Under the pieces are notes generated by a model. That model did not search any database and was not told the origin of the DNA. It saw nothing but the letters and a program-made list of their open reading frames with translations. A DNA stretch of 6,018 nucleotides from JAUZPB01 sp050262615 (GTDB lineage: Bacteria > Bacteroidota > Ignavibacteria > Ignavibacteriales > SURF-24): the NCBI GenBank assembly GCA_050262615.1, contig JBLNEL010000348.1, positions 1 through 6,018 on the forward strand, written 5' to 3'. Below are positions 1 through 4,510 of this stretch, piece by piece. The position numbers were made by a program, and so were the translations under genes. Every line of letters starts with the position of its first letter. Within the stretch, counting starts at the first letter, position 1.

Positions 1-206
1 ATATTATCCTTCCATTCCACTTTATTATTTATTTCAGTTCTGCAGATCGATAATCTGATAACATCATTTTTTTCTTTGAATAGTTGCACTAGGAAGAATT
101 TATTTCTATATGCAGCATATGGCTTTCCGGATACATTACAATACACTAATTCAAATTCTTTGGTGAATTTCTTATTTCCTTTAGTTAATATTTCTTGGAA
201 TGTCAC
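1..206 (-). CDS. Partial conserved phage protein, DUF7694-like (3' end cut by window edge)
   Basis: An open frame starts at GTG (204-206) and runs without a stop to position 1, giving 68 codons of a longer gene. The start is supported by a GGAG (217-220) with a 10-nt spacer, placed in the last codons of the upstream YkgJ-like gene, and by a gap of only 4 nt after that gene's stop. The protein begins MTFQEILTKGNKKF and later reads FFLVQLFKEKNDVIRLSICR followed by TEINNKVEWKDN. From memory, this 'LVQ..., RLS..RT..., WKDN' order is typical of a small phage family of unknown function (DUF7694-type), whose members continue with a WDEL..IK segment that would lie outside the window. No catalytic motif is visible. 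The reading frame is convincing from its start, spacing and composition; the family name is less certain. Confidence 0.65.
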   Translation of the reverse strand, partial: MTFQEILTKGNKKFTKEFELVYCNVSGKPYAAYRNKFFLVQLFKEKNDVIRLSICRTEINNKVEWKDN

Positions 207-210
207 TTTA

Positions 211-585
211 TTAGATCTCCCATATATATTCAAACTCTACTTTCATTTCACATTCCCGATAAGTACAGGACTTTAATCTATAACTTCCCCAGTATGGAAA
301 ATCCTTACACATATAAGGTCTATTCTCATAATTCATGCAATCACCGGTTTCTTTATTAAAATGTTTACAAGTGTACCAGTACATTTCATAAGGGAGAAGA
401 TTTCCTGCAACATCAAAAGCAAAACTGCCAATATATTCGACAATGCGTGGAACTTTATAAAAGTCTGATTCTTCACATATTGTTTTATTTTTTAATCCTT
501 CTAATTCTTCTGGGGAATATGGCAGAGTAAAGGCCCTGCAACAATGGCCTTTACACCTGGATATTTCAATTACATCTGCTATCAT
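211..585 (-). CDS. YkgJ-family Cys-cluster protein (putative Zn/Fe-S binding)
   Basis: This is a 124-aa protein with the cysteine layout of the YkgJ/UPF0153 family: an N-terminal CKGHCC (C11, C15, C16), then C73, C83 and the signature NRPYMCKDFP (C93) with C107 and C112 behind it. Family members are thought to bind zinc or an iron-sulfur cluster through these cysteines; their biochemical role is mostly unknown. The family core usually shows CxxxCxxCC, so this N-terminal cluster is slightly reduced. The start ATG (583-585) has AAGGG only 2 nt upstream, which is unusually close; a second GGG lies about 12 nt upstream, and no better in-frame start exists because the cysteine cluster begins at residue 11. 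The gene follows the 82-aa unknown after 31 nt and precedes the partial gene at the left edge by 4 nt. YkgJ-like proteins are mostly cellular, so this may be a host-derived accessory gene. Confidence 0.72.
   Translation of the reverse strand: MIADVIEISRCKGHCCRAFTLPYSPEELEGLKNKTICEESDFYKVPRIVEYIGSFAFDVAGNLLPYEMYWYTCKHFNKETGDCMNYENRPYMCKDFPYWGSYRLKSCTYRECEMKVEFEYIWEI
217..220 (-). promoter_or_regulatory. Ribosome binding site supporting the GTG start at 206
   Basis: GGAG lies 10 nt before the GTG at 204-206, inside the last codons (Trp-Glu-Ile) of the YkgJ-like gene. It is the main reason to accept the partial gene at the left edge and its non-ATG start. Confidence 0.55.
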
Positions 586-616
586 TACCCTTTTTTACCC
601 TATATTAGTTAACATT

Positions 617-865
617 TTATGCATTGGCTTTTATTAGCCTGTAAGCAACTTTTATTATTAATCCCTGGAAAACTTCTTTGCACTTATCAAAAATCTGATT
701 ATAGGATACTTTTTTCTTTATGGTCCTGCCTGAAATTCTTAATTCACCCTCATTAATCAGCCAATCTAAAGTGTTTTTATCTAAAATTGAGATTACCCTT
801 CTGTAATTCATCAAATTTTTTACTAACCAAATAATAATTAGCTGCTGAATAATTATTAAAGCCAT
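617..865 (-). CDS. Hypothetical protein, 82 aa
   Basis: I do not recognise this family. The 82-aa protein starts with a hydrophobic stretch (residues 2-15, rich in I and L), continues with LDKNTLDWLINEGEL and a basic segment ISGRTIKKK around residues 45-53, and ends in a basic helical tail. The central part loosely recalls a small helix-turn-helix followed by a wing (excisionase/MerR-like), but this is weak. ATG at 865 has AAAGGA with a 9-nt spacer; the internal ATG at 811 has no Shine-Dalgarno sequence, so the longer form is preferred. The gene lies 32 nt downstream of the zinc-ribbon gene and 31 nt upstream of the YkgJ-like gene, in the same orientation, which supports it being real. The N-terminal stretch might instead be a short membrane segment. 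Confidence 0.6.
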   Translation of the reverse strand: MALIIIQQLIIIWLVKNLMNYRRVISILDKNTLDWLINEGELRISGRTIKKKVSYNQIFDKCKEVFQGLIIKVAYRLIKANA

Positions 866-897
866 CTTAGTTTATCCTTTAATTTTGAATTGATGTT

Positions 898-1239
898 TTA
901 TCTGATGTACATAATACTGTCTTTTATGTCATCCCAAGAGAAATTCTCGGAATCTTTTTTCTTTTTTTCTTTCTTCTCCTGCTTTGGACTATATTTTAGT
1001 AGCCGGCATTCTGGACAATATTTATATGATTCACCTTTCTTTACCGGGAATAAATATCCACAAAGGCATTCTTTATTTCTTATCTCAATATTCTTCAGAT
1101 ACTTACTTAAATTTTCCGGGCTCATTGAAAATTTTCCGGAAAGTTTTTGAATTACCGTCTTTTCATCTTCAAACAGATTTAATTGTTCGAACTCGGATAT
1201 TATTTCTTTCGCCAGTTCACTATTAAAGTTTATTCTCAT
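898..1239 (-). CDS. Small protein with HTH-like N-terminus and zinc ribbon
   Basis: This is a 113-aa protein. Residues 5-51 are predicted helical, with a stretch at about 29-50 (VIQKLSGKFSMSPENLSKYL) that reads like a helix-turn-helix: helix, turn at SMSPE, recognition-like helix. Residues 58-78 carry C58-L-C60 and C75-P-E-C78, a plausible four-cysteine zinc ribbon. Residues 86-96 are a Lys/Glu run, followed by an acidic/aromatic tail. The architecture would suit a DNA- or RNA-binding regulator, but I know of no named family for it. The start ATG (1237-1239) overlaps the 3' end of the membrane-protein gene by 17 nt, so translation is probably coupled; the Shine-Dalgarno is weak (AGAG, 8 nt). 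The gene itself is well supported; the regulatory role is inference. Confidence 0.72.
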   Translation of the reverse strand: MRINFNSELAKEIISEFEQLNLFEDEKTVIQKLSGKFSMSPENLSKYLKNIEIRNKECLCGYLFPVKKGESYKYCPECRLLKYSPKQEKKEKKKKDSENFSWDDIKDSIMYIR

Positions 1240-1465
1240 CTTCTAATCTCTTTAATAGTTTATTTTGTTTTCTTTTTATATCCAGAATTTCCCAATATAT
1301 AGCTAGGAAAAGAGTCATTTTTAGAAAGAATTCCTTAGAATTATCTTTCCATAACCAGGAAAAAAGGTGTGCGATCATTATAATCCAGGCAATTTCAATT
1401 ATTGATGTTCCTGTAAAAATAGTTGCTTTTAGCTCAATAATAATTTTTTTAATTATCTCTTTCAT
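1223..1465 (-). CDS. Small membrane protein, two predicted TM segments
   Basis: This is an 80-aa protein with a short basic N-terminus (MKEIIKKIII), a hydrophobic segment at about residues 16-38 ending in LFSWLW, a short charged linker (KDNSKE), a second hydrophobic segment at about 46-61, and a strongly charged C-terminal helix (KRKQNKLLKRLEDENKL). A frame-open start lies further upstream at ATG 1504, but it has no Shine-Dalgarno, whereas ATG at 1465 has GGAG with a 9-nt spacer and yields the usual short overlap (17 nt) with the zinc-binding gene upstream. Size and two-segment topology are compatible with a holin or another small phage inner-membrane protein, but no lysis gene is adjacent and nothing specific supports a holin. 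Function unknown. Confidence 0.7.
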   Translation of the reverse strand: MKEIIKKIIIELKATIFTGTSIIEIAWIIMIAHLFSWLWKDNSKEFFLKMTLFLAIYWEILDIKRKQNKLLKRLEDENKL

Positions 1466-1652
1466 TACCCTGCTCTCCAATACAGTTTTTGAAATGAGGA
1501 ACATGTCTTGATGGAATAAAAAGTCTTTTCAAATTCTCCTGACAATCCCTAATCTCTGCAGGAGTTAGGTAAATTGGCTCAACAGGGACCAATCTGGAGT
1601 TTTGCGTTTTTAGGAAATAAATTTCCTTATTACAATACTTACATTTAGCCAT
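1449..1652 (-). CDS. Small zinc-binding phage protein (CxxC...HxxxC)
   Basis: This 67-aa protein begins MAKCKYCNKEIYFLKT. C4 and C7 form a CxxC knuckle, and H53 with C57 (HFKNC) gives a likely second pair, so a single zinc site is expected. The pattern 'C..C...I.....T......PVEP' followed by a C-terminal 'H...C' is common in short phage proteins of unknown function. The frame is open back to ATG 1706, but starting at 1652 places the CxxC at the N-terminus as in those proteins and gives an 8-nt overlap with the upstream stop (ATGGCTAA), consistent with coupled translation. The Shine-Dalgarno is weak (AGAAGAAG). A nucleic-acid-binding or protein-binding role is possible but unproven. Confidence 0.7.
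   Translation of the reverse strand: MAKCKYCNKEIYFLKTQNSRLVPVEPIYLTPAEIRDCQENLKRLFIPSRHVPHFKNCIGEQGNERDN
1475..1478 (-). promoter_or_regulatory. Ribosome binding site deciding the membrane-protein start
   Basis: GGAG with a 9-nt spacer before ATG 1465. The alternative ATG at 1504 has no such sequence, which shortens the protein by 13 residues. Confidence 0.6.
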
Positions 1653-1974
1653 TGTTATTCTTCTTCTGTGGTACTTTGCAATATTCCATGTTTGCTCCAA
1701 AAGCAATTATTTTTACTGGAACATCAATAATTGCTGTCTCTGATTCTTCATCCTTTGAAAGATCGGGCTGCTTAATCCAAACAGTAGTATTCCCATGACT
1801 TATAACCTTGAATCTCCAAATTCCATCATTGTCGTAGAAGCATTTGAGTATTGTTCCATTATCAAAGGCCAACAAACAAGGTTCATCTTCTGATGTACCA
1901 AATTTTGAAAATTCCTCTTTTATATCACCTTCGATCTCTATTAGATCATCTGAACAACCATATACTTTAATCAT
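1645..1974 (-). CDS. Conserved phage protein of unknown function, 109 aa
   Basis: The 109-aa protein starts MIKVYGCSDDLIEIEGDIKE and contains LLAFDNGTILKCFYDNDGIW at about residues 34-53. I remember this 'SDDLIE.(E/D)GDI.EEF ... (A)F..GT.L...YD.DG(I/V)W' pattern as a widespread small phage family without known function; it probably forms a compact beta-rich fold. The C-terminal third is acidic (DLSKDEESE) and ends in a QKKNNNG tail. The start has the strongest Shine-Dalgarno in the window (AGGAGG at 1982-1987, 7-nt spacer), and its ATG overlaps the exonuclease stop as ATGA, so it is made together with the exonuclease and probably in higher amount. No catalytic residues can be assigned. Confidence 0.78.
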   Translation of the reverse strand: MIKVYGCSDDLIEIEGDIKEEFSKFGTSEDEPCLLAFDNGTILKCFYDNDGIWRFKVISHGNTTVWIKQPDLSKDEESETAIIDVPVKIIAFGANMEYCKVPQKKNNNG

Positions 1975-2576
1975 AGCTTTTCCTCCTGAACTTCTACTAC
2001 TCCTTGAGTAAGTCTTATGTACATCTGCTTTGTAACTTCAATATCTTTTAATGCATCATGATAATCGCCCTCGGCCGATATTCCCAGGTAATCGGCTACA
2101 GTCTGAAGTTTAAAGTTTGGGAGTGTGTGTCTGATAGGTTTAAGTTGGTCAGCTGCTTTTGACATTACATCAATTGCAGGGCTCCAAAACCATGAACCGA
2201 AATATTTGTCATTACATTTTTCAAACCATTTACGAATAAAATCACTGTCAAATGGAGCATTATATCCAATAAAGAATAACTTATCCTGTTTATTATACTT
2301 GTCACAATGGCGAGCAAGAATATCCATAAGATCAGCATGGACTTCAATCGGATTTCTGTAAAGTTCAACTTCTCCCCTGGTCCTGCCGGAAATCTGAAGT
2401 GCTTCATCTTCAATCACATCCTGCGGAAATGGAGCTACTTCGAAATTAAATCTTTCCTTAGTCTCAAATTTTCCATTTTCCTCATAGACTATCATTCCTG
2501 CCAGCTGGACTATCCCATGTATTCTGAAATTAGTTCCAGTGGTTTCGGTATCATTAAAAAAGTATTTTATTATCAT
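1971..2576 (-). CDS. DnaQ-like DEDDh 3'-5' exonuclease
   Basis: This is a 201-aa protein of the DnaQ/RNase T superfamily, which removes nucleotides from 3' ends using two metal ions. The three exonuclease motifs are present in order: Exo I NDTETTG with D9 and E11; Exo II GYNAPFDSDFI with D110; Exo III YHDALKDIEVT with H173 and D178, making it the DEDDh type. An ALQISGRTRGE segment (residues 59-69) follows the usual position of the 'A..I.G.T' motif of DnaQ proteins. The length fits a stand-alone exonuclease with no polymerase fused. The frame is open upstream to ATG 2621, but the 15 extra residues would be encoded by a strong hairpin and lack a Shine-Dalgarno; ATG 2576 has GAGGGG 3 nt upstream and starts just before Exo I. 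Likely roles are phage DNA replication, recombination, proofreading or RNA trimming; the substrate cannot be told. It overlaps the downstream gene by 4 nt. Confidence 0.92.
   Translation of the reverse strand: MIIKYFFNDTETTGTNFRIHGIVQLAGMIVYEENGKFETKERFNFEVAPFPQDVIEDEALQISGRTRGEVELYRNPIEVHADLMDILARHCDKYNKQDKLFFIGYNAPFDSDFIRKWFEKCNDKYFGSWFWSPAIDVMSKAADQLKPIRHTLPNFKLQTVADYLGISAEGDYHDALKDIEVTKQMYIRLTQGVVEVQEEKL
1982..1987 (-). promoter_or_regulatory. Strong ribosome binding site within the exonuclease 3' end
   Basis: AGGAGG, a full Shine-Dalgarno core, 7 nt before ATG 1974. It is the best in the window and lies in the last codons of the exonuclease gene, so the downstream 109-aa protein can be translated efficiently from the same transcript. 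Confidence 0.8.
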
Positions 2577-2579
2577 TTT

Positions 2580-2585
2580 CCCCTC
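2580..2585 (-). promoter_or_regulatory. Ribosome binding site deciding the exonuclease start
   Basis: GAGGGG lies 3 nt before ATG 2576 and decides between that start and the open-frame ATG at 2621, which has none. The same 12-nt GAGGGG-AAA-ATG arrangement precedes the gene starting at 3712 (GAGGGG at 3716-3721). Confidence 0.6.
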
Positions 2586-2597
2586 AGTTTTTAAGCC

Positions 2598-2619
2598 GGC
2601 CGGAGTTTTATCTCCGGCC
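2598..2619 (-). repeat. Perfect 8-bp inverted repeat (hairpin) upstream of the exonuclease gene
   Basis: GGCCGGAG (2598-2605) and CTCCGGCC (2612-2619) are perfectly complementary around a 6-nt loop. It is the strongest hairpin I see in the window. In the direction of gene expression it is followed by GGCTTAAAAACTG, without a T-run, so it is not a standard intrinsic terminator for the minus strand. On the plus strand it is followed by ATTCGTTTTGTTT, which is T-rich but not directly adjacent. It ends 21 nt before the exonuclease ATG, so it could be a 5'-UTR stabiliser, an attenuator part or a protein-binding operator. Confidence 0.6.
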
Positions 2620-2705
2620 ATTCGTTTTGTTTATATGTCGCATGGTCTTTACCGGTTTACGATCCGGCTATCCTTCATCGGCTCTTCCGAAGCTCCATGC
2701 ATTTG

Positions 2706-2733
2706 GTTATATTCGTCTATAAAGGTTGTTTAA
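2706..2733 (-). promoter_or_regulatory. Weak sigma-70-like promoter candidate
   Basis: On the minus strand, TTAAAC (2733-2728) and TATAAC (2711-2706) are separated by 16 nt, overlapping the last codons of the 138-aa gene. The expected transcription start, about 7 nt past the -10 box, would fall at the first bases of the GCATGG stem at 2700. Such weak matches are frequent in AT-rich DNA, so only the position makes this worth listing. Confidence 0.25.
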
Positions 2734-3123
2734 TTCATTTACCTTGGCATCTTTAAGAATTGTCATCATGATTTCGTGATTCATGGCATTTTTTATCTCT
2801 TCACAAATTTTATTTATCATTGTACTTTTATCCATCAGATATTGGGGCTCTATAACCACTTTAACAATATGCTCCTTCCCATTAATCTTGAATTTAATAA
2901 CCAATCTATGATTCATATCAATTGGAGCTAAAACAAGTATTGCTATGTTGTCAATTGGGCAATTTTCAAGTTTGTAAGTACCGATAATGTTATTTATTAC
3001 CTTTTCTGACATTTCATTTAGCAACTTTATGCTTTCATCCGTAGGAGCGCGATTTATTGTTACCGTCTTTTCATACGGAATAAATTCGGTATGCGTAGGT
3101 TGTAAGATTGTTTTATCAAACAT
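2707..3123 (-). CDS. Hypothetical protein, 138 aa
   Basis: I do not recognise this protein. It has an N-terminal segment of about 25 residues (MFDKTILQPTHTEFIPYEKT), a helical stretch at about 28-48 (DESIKLLNEMSEKVINNIIG), a beta-rich middle with HRLVIKFKINGKEHIVKVVI at about 72-91, and a long C-terminal helical region. No cysteine cluster, signal peptide or membrane segment is seen, so it is probably a small soluble protein with an alpha/beta fold. The start ATG (3121-3123) has a strong AAGGAG with an 8-nt spacer and overlaps the upstream stop by 8 nt (ATGTTTGA), so the gene call is solid. It is the last gene before the structured gap, and a weak promoter candidate overlaps its 3' end. Confidence 0.75.
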   Translation of the reverse strand: MFDKTILQPTHTEFIPYEKTVTINRAPTDESIKLLNEMSEKVINNIIGTYKLENCPIDNIAILVLAPIDMNHRLVIKFKINGKEHIVKVVIEPQYLMDKSTMINKICEEIKNAMNHEIMMTILKDAKVNELNNLYRRI

Positions 3124-3712
3124 TTTCGTTTCTCCTTATTTTTTCTGCCTCACCTTCAAGTATTACTCTACGGACCTTATCTGCGTATGGTTCATCAGTA
3201 TTGCAGACATAATATTCATTCTTCGTATTCTTACCATCTTTTTCCCTGCCCTCACTGATTAAATTCAATACTGAATAAAGATCTTCAGTTAACTGACTTG
3301 AAAGATATTTTCCAACATCTTCCCATTTTATGACAATATGGTTTCCATGTTTTATATTTGGTAATTTGAAGCCTTCTACATCAGATTTTGAAGGACATTC
3401 AGAACGGTAAAGCCTCTTAAACTGGTTTAATTCAATGCCTAATGCTTTTCTAACTTTTTCGGTATTCGGAAGTATAGCTGCAATCTGATCATCAATGAAT
3501 CCTCCGGTCCAGAGTCTATCAACAACATCCTGTGGAACAATCTTTGTGCTATCATCAGGAGTGCTATGGTTTTTCTGAATATATTTTTCGTCAAATATCC
3601 CTGCATAAGCTCTATTCCAACAGTACCCATATCCATTGGTACGCCACAAAGTGATATATCCATCATCCTTATTGGTCCATTTTAAGCTTATTATGTAAAA
3701 TTGTTTACCCAT
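3116..3712 (-). CDS. Hypothetical phage protein with aromatic-rich N-terminal domain, 198 aa
   Basis: This is a 198-aa protein. Residues 4-40 (QFYIISLKWTNKDDGYITLW, then GYGYCWNRAYAGIF) resemble a recurring N-terminal segment of uncharacterised phage and prophage proteins with the pattern 'FYI(I/V)SLKHT.K.D...T.WR....GYC.....AG.(F/Y)'. The rest (about 41-198) is polar, contains a KLPNIKHGNHIVIKWEDVGK segment at about 116-135, and ends in a charged tail rich in K, E and R. No catalytic motif or membrane segment is visible. ATG 3712 is preceded by GAGGGG with 3 nt, the same initiation context as the exonuclease gene. It lies 12 nt downstream of the single-pass membrane-protein gene. The reading frame is certain; the family resemblance is from memory and the function unknown. 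Confidence 0.78.
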   Translation of the reverse strand: MGKQFYIISLKWTNKDDGYITLWRTNGYGYCWNRAYAGIFDEKYIQKNHSTPDDSTKIVPQDVVDRLWTGGFIDDQIAAILPNTEKVRKALGIELNQFKRLYRSECPSKSDVEGFKLPNIKHGNHIVIKWEDVGKYLSSQLTEDLYSVLNLISEGREKDGKNTKNEYYVCNTDEPYADKVRRVILEGEAEKIRRNENV

Positions 3713-3724
3713 TTTCCCCTCTGT

Positions 3725-4033
3725 TCATTCTTTTTCAGAAATTTCAACATCCATCTCTTTATCGGCATAAAGAGCCATAGTTTTTGATATTTTAGTAATG
3801 GAAACAACGATACAAGATTCCCATGCACATTCTTCTTTAATTTTATTTTCGATACTTCTTATTGGAATAACTTTACCCTTTGTAGTAAATACGATCCTGC
3901 TCCACATCCTACGTTTTAATACTTCGCAGTATCCAGTTGAAACTATGTAATAATGTCTCTCAGCAAAGATTAGGTAAATGGCTATTGGGACAGCAATAAT
4001 CCACTTTAAGGCTGCTAACAATTTTTCTTTCAT
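3725..4033 (-). CDS. Single-pass membrane protein, 102 aa
   Basis: The 102-aa protein begins MKEKLLAALKWIIAVPIAIY, and residues 5-24 form one hydrophobic segment ending at FAER. The remaining 78 residues are soluble, with beta-prone stretches (HYYIVSTGYCEVLKR, SRIVFTTKGKVIPI), two cysteines in ECAWESC (about 69-75) and an acidic tail (DVEISEKE). The charge distribution does not clearly fix the topology; a membrane-anchored small domain is the simplest reading. There is no lipobox, and no signal-peptidase site is evident. The start overlaps the upstream stop as ATGA (4030-4033) with only a weak AGAGA upstream, so translation is likely coupled to the upstream gene. Function unknown. Confidence 0.72.
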   Translation of the reverse strand: MKEKLLAALKWIIAVPIAIYLIFAERHYYIVSTGYCEVLKRRMWSRIVFTTKGKVIPIRSIENKIKEECAWESCIVVSITKISKTMALYADKEMDVEISEKE

Positions 4034-4506
4034 TTTACTTTCTCTAAATAGGTTTCGATTTCTTTTATGTTATCTGAGAAAAAGGATTGGTGTTTGTATT
4101 CAGCTAAATATTGAAGAATCACTAAAACCGCTTTGAGAATTAATTTTAAGGCTATTCCTTCACTGATTTGTCCTGGGCGTTTTTTCCTCTTTCCAGTCTC
4201 TTGTATTCGAAAAGATCGTAAATCTTGACTTTCAAAAACTTGTTTAATACCTCTCGGATCGTCCTTTTCAAAATCTATTCCGCATTTATCACACTTCATT
4301 TGACTATCGCTTCCAAATGTTTTGCATCCATGTCTTAACCAAAGTAATACCCTTAAAAGGTTGTTTTCGTACTTTATAGTTTTATATAACTCCGCAATCT
4401 CTGCTGCTGCCTCGGGTATACCTTTTATTTGGGGATTATTCCAGTGGTGTACAGTATCAACAGTACATAGATTTTTATTTAATATTTTGGTTATCTCTTC
4501 TTTCAT
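4030..4506 (-). CDS. Phage protein with N-terminal MKE module and Cys zinc site, 158 aa
   Basis: This 158-aa protein has three parts. Residues 1-44 (MKEEITKILNKNL ... EAAAEIAELYKTI) form a helical module similar to the N-terminus of the neighbouring DUF551 protein. Residues 55-87 contain LWLRHGCKTF and MKCDKCGIDFEKDDPRGIK: C61, C72 and C75 plus possibly H59 would make a zinc site. The 'LW.RHGC ... MQC..CGIDFKRD' arrangement is one I remember from many phage hypothetical proteins. Residues 106-158 form a basic loop (GKRKKRPGQ) followed by long helices. ATG 4506 has AAAGGG with an 8-nt spacer and lies 4 nt after the DUF551 gene's stop. Not a known enzyme; a nucleic-acid- or protein-binding role is inference only. 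Confidence 0.75.
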   Translation of the reverse strand: MKEEITKILNKNLCTVDTVHHWNNPQIKGIPEAAAEIAELYKTIKYENNLLRVLLWLRHGCKTFGSDSQMKCDKCGIDFEKDDPRGIKQVFESQDLRSFRIQETGKRKKRPGQISEGIALKLILKAVLVILQYLAEYKHQSFFSDNIKEIETYLEKVK

Positions 4507-4510
4507 TTAA

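Larger units (their letters stand above)
2577..2706 (-). other. Non-coding gap with possible structured leader or small RNA
   Basis: This is the only long gap in an otherwise gapless gene array. Its two sub-elements are more GC-rich than the surroundings: by my count 33 of 61 bases at 2640-2700 and 17 of 25 at 2595-2619. On the minus strand, GCATGG (2700-2695) pairs with CCATGC (2645-2640), with a possible extra U-G pair outside. Inside this stem, a GCCGG/CCGGU hairpin (2668-2664 with 2655-2651, 8-nt loop) and a weak GCU/AGC hairpin (2693-2691 with 2683-2681) could give a three-way junction. The 8-bp hairpin at 2598-2619 follows downstream. I cannot match it to a known riboswitch, ribozyme or tRNA. 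Very short ORFs exist here (for example 17 codons, 2649-2702), but none has a Shine-Dalgarno. A leader controlling the exonuclease gene, a processed small RNA, or a remnant of a gene are all possible. Confidence 0.45.

Noticed and set aside
76..276. Plus-strand ORF with TTG start
   Set aside because: It is antisense to the well-supported partial gene at 1-206 and the YkgJ-like gene, has no Shine-Dalgarno and resembles no family.
626..639. Small hairpin GGCT/AGCC at the end of the 82-aa gene as a terminator
   Set aside because: Only 4 bp and inside the coding sequence, with no T-run after it.
617..865. Excisionase/MerR-like DNA-binding protein
   Set aside because: The helix-turn-helix and wing resemblance is too vague and the hydrophobic N-terminus does not fit; kept as hypothetical.
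1653..1706. Longer form of the zinc-binding protein starting at ATG 1706
   Set aside because: It would overlap the upstream gene by 62 nt and displace the N-terminal CxxC; the 8-nt overlap start at 1652 fits the operon.
2165..2413. Second minus-strand frame inside the exonuclease
   Set aside because: It overlaps the catalytic domain out of frame and reads as a low-complexity shadow.
2577..2621. Upstream ATG (2621) as start of the exonuclease
   Set aside because: It lacks a Shine-Dalgarno, would be encoded by the hairpin, and adds 15 residues before a protein whose Exo I motif sits properly near the N-terminus with ATG 2576.
2640..2702. Hammerhead-ribozyme-like core (CCGATGA between two stems, as in CTGATGA)
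   Set aside because: The essential U4 position is C, no GAAA follows the second stem, and the cleavage-site side does not fit, so an active hammerhead is not supported.
2640..2702. tRNA gene on the minus strand, suggested by the 6-7 bp closing stem
   Set aside because: Only about 61 nt lie within the stem and there is no T-loop GTTCRA sequence, anticodon arm or CCA-like end.
2125..2733. Three plus-strand ORFs opposite the exonuclease
   Set aside because: They are antisense shadows of a gene with clear catalytic motifs, without ribosome binding sites.
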